Positions 1 to 4,145 of a stretch of DNA of 8,616 bases are shown one piece after another. The stretch lies in contig JAVCCT010000165.1 of assembly GCA_030765325.1 (NCBI GenBank), forward strand, positions 1-8,616, given 5' to 3'. The translations under genes and the position numbers were made by a program. The notes below the pieces were generated by a model. That model was not told the DNA's origin. It did not search any database and saw only the letters and a program-made list of their open reading frames with translations. The DNA comes from Candidatus Stygibacter frigidus. Lineage in GTDB: Bacteria > Cloacimonadota > Cloacimonadia > Cloacimonadales > TCS61. The stretch's first letter is position 1, and each line of letters opens with the position of its first letter.

Positions 1-616
1 TCCTATGACAGAAGGTGAAGCACGTAATATACTGGCGAAATTCTTGTTTCGGGGAGATGATGTTTTCAAGAAGATTGCAGTACTTTCCGGTGGTGAAAAA
101 GTAAGATTGCGTATCTGCTTTTTGATGCACAGCAATCTTAATCTTTTGATGCTTGATGAGCCTACGAATCACCTTGATATTGAATCCAGAGAAATGATAG
201 AAGAAGCTCTTGAGGAATTTAAAGGATCAATTCTATTTATCTCTCATGATCGCTATTTCATCAATAAAATTGCCCATTCCATTGTCGCTCTGGAAAATTA
301 CTCATTGAAAAGATATGAAGGTAATTATGATTACTATCGTCATAAGATCAAACAGAAAAATAATCAGCAAATTCAAAAACCCATGACTGCTGCCAAACCT
401 AAAACCCGGACTAATCGTAAAGTGAATCCCATTCTGCTTGATCAACTGGAAAAAGAGATCGAAAAAATGGAACTCAAAAAGCAGGATATTGTGAGTGAAA
501 TGGAAATGCACTCCACGGACTATCAGAAATTGATGGAATTGCAGCTTATAACAGAAGAATGTGATATCCATCTGGAAAAATTACTCCAGAGATGGGAAGA
601 ATTATTAAAAACCTGA
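1..616 (+). CDS. ABC-F family ATPase, C-terminal part (5' end outside window)
   Basis: The reading frame is open from the window edge, so the ATG at base 5 is probably internal and the real start lies upstream. What is visible is the second nucleotide-binding domain of an ABC-F protein. Counting from that ATG it has the ABC signature LSGGEK (residues 27-32), Walker B LLMLDE running into DEPTNHLD (47-58), and the H-loop SHDR (80-83). A charged linker follows, then a C-terminal segment (about 140-203) rich in Glu, Lys and Leu that looks like the coiled-coil tail of Uup-type ABC-F proteins. ABC-F proteins have no membrane segments; they act in the cytoplasm, usually on the ribosome, as translation factors or antibiotic-protection proteins. 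The subfamily (Uup, EttA, YdiF or resistance type) cannot be settled because the first ATPase domain and the inter-domain linker are missing. It is followed 15 bases later by the HD-domain gene on the same strand. Confidence 0.93.
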   Translation, partial: PMTEGEARNILAKFLFRGDDVFKKIAVLSGGEKVRLRICFLMHSNLNLLMLDEPTNHLDIESREMIEEALEEFKGSILFISHDRYFINKIAHSIVALENYSLKRYEGNYDYYRHKIKQKNNQQIQKPMTAAKPKTRTNRKVNPILLDQLEKEIEKMELKKQDIVSEMEMHSTDYQKLMELQLITEECDIHLEKLLQRWEELLKT

Positions 617-631
617 TAAAAGGAAAATAAA

Positions 632-1435
632 ATGAAAAAATCAGTTAAACAAACTCATCTGGAAAAGCAGGTTCTTAAGAAACTATCTGCTGTATCCCGA
701 AATATTGCTGAGTATATGTTTATGGATGAAGAGATATTGGCATTGCAGGATTATGCAAATATAGTATCTATCAAGAGACTGGGCTTTAATGACCATGGTC
801 CCGTACACATGCTCAAGGCAACTTTAAATGCTCTCACTATGCTTGACCTGCTGGTAGATGCCGGCATTGATCTCAATCTCAAAAGCGAGGGTATAGGTGA
901 TAATGAGGACAGCCGGGTAGTGGTGTTGATAGCCACTTTGCTGCATGATATTGGCATGACCGTATCTCGTGATAGACACGAATTCATGAGTGTGAATCTG
1001 GCACTGCCAATTGTTAATCGGATATTAGAAAACTATTATCCAAATGATATGACCAGGCGGGTGATCCTGCGTTCAATAATACTGGAAGGTATTCTGGGGC
1101 ATATGGCAACTCAGAAGATCCAGTCATTGGAAGCTGGACTGGTATTAATTGGTGATGGCTGTGATATGGAGCAGGGACGGGCAAGGATTTCTTTAAAGCT
1201 GGCTGATATTGCCCGGCGGGGGGATATTCACCGCTATTCATCCAGTGCTATTAAGAAAGTAAAAATTGTCAGAGGTGATATCAGACCCATTAAAATAGAG
1301 GTTCAAATGGTTGAGTCAGTAGGCTTTTTCCAAATCGAAGAAGTGCTATATCCCAAAATATTATCCAGCCCCGTCAAGAAATATATCGAACTCACTGCCG
1401 GTGTGATCGGCAGAGAGATGAAGCAGTACCTGTAA
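632..1435 (+). CDS. HD-domain protein, probable metal-dependent phosphohydrolase
   Basis: The 267-residue protein has the hallmark His-Asp pair in LLHDIGM (H105-D106). Other candidate metal ligands are in NDHGPVH (H55, H59), RHEF (H116), GHMAT (H157) and the acidic GDGCDM segment (D175, D178). This pattern of an upstream His, the HD pair, a later His and a late Asp is that of HD-superfamily phosphohydrolases, which hydrolyse nucleotides or other phosphomonoesters. No second catalytic or sensory domain and no membrane segment is seen; the last 55 residues look like a small alpha/beta tail. The start is supported by an AAAGGA site 8 bases upstream of the ATG. It lies between the ABC-F gene (15-base gap) and the HAD phosphatase gene (9-base gap), so two phosphohydrolase-type genes are probably co-transcribed. 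The substrate cannot be told from sequence. Confidence 0.8.
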   Translation: MKKSVKQTHLEKQVLKKLSAVSRNIAEYMFMDEEILALQDYANIVSIKRLGFNDHGPVHMLKATLNALTMLDLLVDAGIDLNLKSEGIGDNEDSRVVVLIATLLHDIGMTVSRDRHEFMSVNLALPIVNRILENYYPNDMTRRVILRSIILEGILGHMATQKIQSLEAGLVLIGDGCDMEQGRARISLKLADIARRGDIHRYSSSAIKKVKIVRGDIRPIKIEVQMVESVGFFQIEEVLYPKILSSPVKKYIELTAGVIGREMKQYL

Positions 1436-1441
1436 GGAGGT
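1434..1441 (+). promoter_or_regulatory. Strong ribosome binding site overlapping a stop codon
   Basis: AAGGAGGT is a full-length Shine-Dalgarno match. It starts inside the TAA stop of the HD-domain gene and sits 3 bases before the ATG of the HAD gene. The arrangement favours translational coupling of the two genes. Confidence 0.75.
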
Positions 1442-1444
1442 AAC

Positions 1445-1948
1445 ATGATAGATTACGTTACAAAACCGGCATTATTCCTTGATCTGGACGATACTGTCCG
1501 CTATAGTAAAAAAGGGGATTATATTAATAGCCCTGCTGATATTGTCCTTTTTGAAGGCGCAGAAGAAACTATCTGGGGTTATAAGAATGAAGGATTTCTG
1601 GTCTGCGGTATCACTAATCAGGGCGGGATAGCCTATGCACATAAAACTCCAGAGGATAATGAAGCAGAATTAGCTCAAACCCGTATGTTATTTAAAAAAG
1701 ACCCTTTTGATATGATCATGTCCTGCTATTTTATGCCCGGAGGAAAGGTATTTCCCTATAATCACCGTTCTTTACTGCGAAAACCTGATGTCGGAATGCT
1801 GGTTCAGTGCGAATTGCAAGCCTGGCAGCAGGGGATTATCATCGACTGGGCAAAAAGCATAATGGTGGGTGATCGAGATACTGACGAGCAATGCGCTCTT
1901 AATGCCGGTATTCAGTTCAGTTGGGCAGCAGATTTCTTCTTCCGCTAA
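1445..1948 (+). CDS. HAD-family phosphatase, HisB-N/GmhB-like, without the zinc-binding cysteines
   Basis: This small (167-residue) HAD hydrolase has no large cap domain. Motif I is DLDDT (D13 nucleophile, D15 acid/base), motif II is TNQGG (T57), the substrate/phosphate-binding Lys is in RKPDVGM (K113), and motif IV is VGDRDTD (D143, D145, D147). The TNQ(S/G)G and RKP..GM motifs are typical of the subfamily IIIA group holding histidinol-phosphate phosphatase (HisB-N) and heptose-1,7-bisphosphate phosphatase (GmhB). Those enzymes usually carry a CxH...CxC zinc loop before RKP. Here the corresponding stretch (residues 94-113) has one Cys and one His only, so the zinc site appears lost, as in some DNA 3'-phosphatase-like or uncharacterised relatives. 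The gene follows the HD-domain gene with a coupled ribosome binding site. Its stop codon overlaps the stop of the convergent PAS gene by 4 bases. The substrate is unknown; no histidine or heptose genes are nearby. Confidence 0.82.
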   Translation: MIDYVTKPALFLDLDDTVRYSKKGDYINSPADIVLFEGAEETIWGYKNEGFLVCGITNQGGIAYAHKTPEDNEAELAQTRMLFKKDPFDMIMSCYFMPGGKVFPYNHRSLLRKPDVGMLVQCELQAWQQGIIIDWAKSIMVGDRDTDEQCALNAGIQFSWAADFFFR

Positions 1949-3342
1949 TGCAAATTCTCAAATATATCTAATTTCTCTTTAAGATCCTTGATTTCGTCTC
2001 TGAGTTCTTTGATCCTGAATTCTCTATTGACCATTACACTAAACTGATGATTAAGCTCATTATATTTCTTTTGTATCTCGGCAGTCTTTTCTTCAACCAG
2101 CTCTGCCAGATGATCACGATGTATTCGTAACTCGTTTTCCACTTTTTTGCGCTCTGTGATGTCCACGATTGCCGCATATAATCTTTTCCAATCTTTTTCA
2201 TTTCCAGGGGCAATATTCACAGTTATCTCTACATCCATCAATTTTCCATTCAGCGTCTTTTGCTCTGTTTCTGCTACAAATGGTTTCTCATTTGAATATA
2301 GCCAGCAAATCTCATCCTTCATTGTCTCTATAGCGCGCTCAGTAAACATTTTATTTAAAGAAATCATAAATTCCTGATTTGAGCTAGCCTCATACATTTC
2401 TACGGTTTTTTGATTTACTCTGATCACTTTCACCATTTCAGCGCATTTGAACAATTCCTCTGGATTATCTTCAAAATGGGAATTAAGGTCTTTTCTGGCT
2501 TCAGGTGGTAAATTGTCTAAGTAAAACTTAAGTTCAGAGCCGTCTTCCTCCCAGAGAGAAATAGGTGAATTTTCAAAAAGACTCCTGAATTTGTTCTCAT
2601 TAGATTCCAGCTTATCCATTAATAGTTTTCTTTCACTAATATCATTGATAAACACAAATTTATAATTTATTCCAGCAAACTCCTGATGCTGGAGCATTAT
2701 CTCCACCAGCAGATTTTCCCCACTTTTTCGCCTAAGCTCAATATCATATTTCTTAAAATCTTCATTTTGCACTTCCTGCCAAAATTCTTCACTATTTCCC
2801 TGATACCCGGCAGGAATGATATTTTCCCAGTTATATTCATTCATCTGCTCTCTGCTGTAACCCAGCATCTTGCAGCCATAATCATTCACATAAAGAAGCT
2901 CTTGAACACCATTCAGCCAGTATGTACCTATTCTGGCATACATTAGTGAGTATTTAAAAAGATTCAGTATATTTTCATGATTTTTATATTCTGAGATGTT
3001 TCTTCCAGTTCCAACTAATTCACGTAAATTGGCTTTTTGATCAAAAAGAGCTTTCACATTCCAATCCAGCCAGATTGCATTATCTCCGATTATCAAACTC
3101 TCCTGAAAATGGACAAAGCTTTCATCAGGAGTTAAACCCAAAATTTTGTTTTTCACTTTTTCAATATCTGCAGAGAGCACCCGAGAAAATATCTCTGTCC
3201 CTTCTAAATCAATATTTGGTTCAGCAAATGTCTGCATATATGTTTTGTTAGCATAGATGATGCGGTATTGTGAATCAGTAATAACCACAAAATCTTCTGG
3301 ATTATCAATAATATTCAAATAATCTCGATCAGTACTTCTCAT
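1945..3342 (-). CDS. Soluble three-PAS-domain protein without an output domain
   Basis: The 465-residue protein has no signal peptide or membrane segment. Three PAS domains can be read: about 10-118 (ending GTGRNISEYK), 122-238 (YVNDYGCKMLGYS, ending FINDISERK) and 248-398 (FENSPISLWEEDGSE, ending AIVDITERKK). The DITER/DISER ends are the usual PAS-to-helix junctions. A helical linker follows (HRDHLAELVEEKTAEI, 409-423), of the type that normally leads into a histidine kinase. The protein instead ends after a conserved-looking tail, NREFRIKELRDEIKDL (439-454). No HisKA, HATPase, GGDEF, EAL or HTH domain is present. Tails of this type are common at module boundaries in large PAS sensor kinases. 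The protein may therefore be a free sensor/adaptor that dimerises with a partner kinase, or the remains of a larger sensor. The ATG at 3342 has GAGG 4 bases upstream. The upstream region holds the tandem repeats; the 3' end overlaps the convergent HAD gene by 4 bases. Confidence 0.88.
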   Translation of the reverse strand: MRSTDRDYLNIIDNPEDFVVITDSQYRIIYANKTYMQTFAEPNIDLEGTEIFSRVLSADIEKVKNKILGLTPDESFVHFQESLIIGDNAIWLDWNVKALFDQKANLRELVGTGRNISEYKNHENILNLFKYSLMYARIGTYWLNGVQELLYVNDYGCKMLGYSREQMNEYNWENIIPAGYQGNSEEFWQEVQNEDFKKYDIELRRKSGENLLVEIMLQHQEFAGINYKFVFINDISERKLLMDKLESNENKFRSLFENSPISLWEEDGSELKFYLDNLPPEARKDLNSHFEDNPEELFKCAEMVKVIRVNQKTVEMYEASSNQEFMISLNKMFTERAIETMKDEICWLYSNEKPFVAETEQKTLNGKLMDVEITVNIAPGNEKDWKRLYAAIVDITERKKVENELRIHRDHLAELVEEKTAEIQKKYNELNHQFSVMVNREFRIKELRDEIKDLKEKLDIFENLH

Positions 3343-3382
3343 AATACCTCACCCCACTATAATAATTAACAAGGACTAATAA

Positions 3383-3407
3383 ATTATATTTACTGACTTA
3401 TTGTCAA
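3383..3407 (-). promoter_or_regulatory. Weak promoter candidate for the PAS protein gene
   Basis: On the minus strand a perfect TTGACA (3407 to 3402) is followed by a perfect TATAAT (3388 to 3383), but only 13 bases separate them instead of about 17. Both boxes sit in AT-rich DNA just outside the tandem repeats, about 40-65 bases before the ATG of the PAS gene. The spacing argues against a normal sigma-70 promoter; one box may pair with another element. Confidence 0.22.
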
Positions 3408-3410
3408 ATA

Positions 3411-3668
3411 TTTTTTTACTGTACTTAGCATCCCCCCGGAATTAATTTATAACTTGCCTTTGATAATTTTGTTGTGTATCTGTCGTCACCATCCGGGAGG
3501 TCTATCGACCATCCAGGAGGTAACTTAGCTTTGTTCAAGACTTCCCATCTGAAACCTTCTGGATGGTCGGAGACCTCCTGAATGGTTGACCCTTTTCAAC
3601 ATATATTATCTCCATTAGTTCCAGTTATTTAGAACTATTAGAATTGATATAAAACAGGGGGATGCCAG
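3411..3668. repeat. Tandem 258-base non-coding repeat, copy 1
   Basis: The unit starts with seven T's and ACTGTACTTAGCATCC and ends with GATGCCAG. It is followed directly by a second copy of exactly the same length, differing at 14 of 258 positions (about 95% identity) with no gaps. Eleven of the 14 changes lie in the second half of the unit. Near its ends it has a perfect 9-base inverted repeat, GCATCCCCC (3428-3436) and GGGGGATGC (3657-3665), and it holds a long imperfect hairpin in the middle. No reading frame of useful length spans it: a 26-codon minus-strand frame in this copy is not kept in copy 2. Inverted ends, an internal palindrome and no coding capacity resemble a miniature mobile element (MITE) or an extragenic palindromic repeat family. 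No transposase is in the window. Confidence 0.95.
3488..3586. repeat. Long hairpin made of four related modules (repeat copy 1)
   Basis: The left arm (3488-3521) holds two versions of the module ACCATCC(A/G)GGAGGT. The right arm (3554-3586) holds two in the opposite orientation, seen as ACCTTCTGGATGGTC and ACCTCCTGAATGGT. The arms pair over about 33 bases with a handful of mismatches, one 1-base bulge and two G-T wobbles, around a 32-base loop (3522-3553). In RNA from either strand this would be a stable stem; in DNA it could extrude as a cruciform. Confidence 0.85.
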
Positions 3669-3926
3669 TTTTTTTACTGTACTTAGCATCCCCCCGGAAT
3701 TAATTTATAACTTGCCTTTGATAATTTTGTTGTGCATCTGTCGTCACCATCCGGGAGGTCTATCGACCATCCAGAAGGTAACTTAGCTTTGTTCAAGACC
3801 TCCCATCTCCAACCTTCCGGATGGTCGGAGACCTCCTGAATGGTTGACCCTTTTCAACACATATTATCTCCTTTAGCTCCAGTTATTTAGACCTGTTAGA
3901 ATTGATAAAAACCAGCGGGATGCCAG
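3669..3926. repeat. Tandem 258-base non-coding repeat, copy 2
   Basis: This is the second unit, abutting copy 1 with the same start (T-run, ACTGTACTTAGC) and the same end (GATGCCAG). The left inverted end GCATCCCCC (3686-3694) is intact; the right end (3915-3923, GCGGGATGC) has one change, so the ends pair at 8 of 9 positions. The sequence after base 3926 does not continue the repeat, so the array is two units long. Confidence 0.95.
3746..3844. repeat. Long hairpin made of four related modules (repeat copy 2)
   Basis: This is the same structure as in copy 1, with arms 3746-3779 and 3812-3844. Two of the 14 inter-copy substitutions fall in the stem. The change at 3775 (G to A) turns a wobble into a Watson-Crick pair with T3816. 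The change at 3818 (T to C) makes an A-C mismatch with A3773. The stem is thus kept but not clearly under strict compensatory selection. Confidence 0.83.
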
Positions 3927-4145
3927 TAATCATAAACCGGAATACTCACGAAATTAGAAACTGTCCAATTCCCATCAGTCAAGACCTTACGAATGTCGAT
4001 TGACACCGCAATGGTTGATCGTGGGATAGAAGCTTATAACTCTTATCAATTAATACGTTTAGCAATAAATCTCTTGATCATAACAGTCAACATTGCGAAG
4101 GGCTAAAGTCCATTCGCAAGGTCTTAGAAAGGCACTGGGCTTAGT
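3927..4145. repeat. Non-coding region with a diverged palindromic structure (core 3981-4125)
   Basis: There is no gene here. AAGACCTTACGAATG (3981-3995) pairs with CATTCGCAAGGTCTT (4111-4125) at 14 of 15 positions. Inside that, CGCAATGGTTGA (4007-4018) pairs with TCAACATTGCG (4087-4097) with one bulged base. The layout, two modules per arm around a loop, copies that of the 258-base units, and the GACCT..CGAATG module resembles their GACCTCCTGAATGG. A competing local hairpin is also possible: TTGCGAA (4093-4099) with TTCGCAA (4113-4119) around 13 bases. The region lies directly downstream of the MutL-like gene (minus strand). The local hairpin could help end transcription, but no T-run follows it. 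Confidence 0.6.

Noticed and set aside
751..1241. Minus-strand open frames opposite the HD-domain gene
   Set aside because: They are antisense to a gene with clear HD motifs and have no family features.
3590..3625. Small peptide gene (26 codons, minus strand) in repeat copy 1
   Set aside because: The start codon and frame are not kept in copy 2, where the matching region has an early stop.
3669..3675. Intrinsic terminator using the T-run at the repeat junction
   Set aside because: The only GC-rich stem ending just before the T-run would need pairing with bases more than 200 positions away, unlike an ordinary terminator.
3488..3844. CRISPR array from the repeated ACCATCC/GGATGGT modules
   Set aside because: The modules alternate in orientation, spacing is irregular, the intervening DNA is itself repeated and no cas gene is present.
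3411..3926. Insertion sequence with a transposase
   Set aside because: No open frame of useful length exists in either unit; only the inverted ends and hairpin suggest a mobile element.
3927..4145. tRNA or other standard RNA gene in the gap after the repeats
   Set aside because: No cloverleaf with a T-loop GTTCRA-type motif or CCA end could be found by eye.
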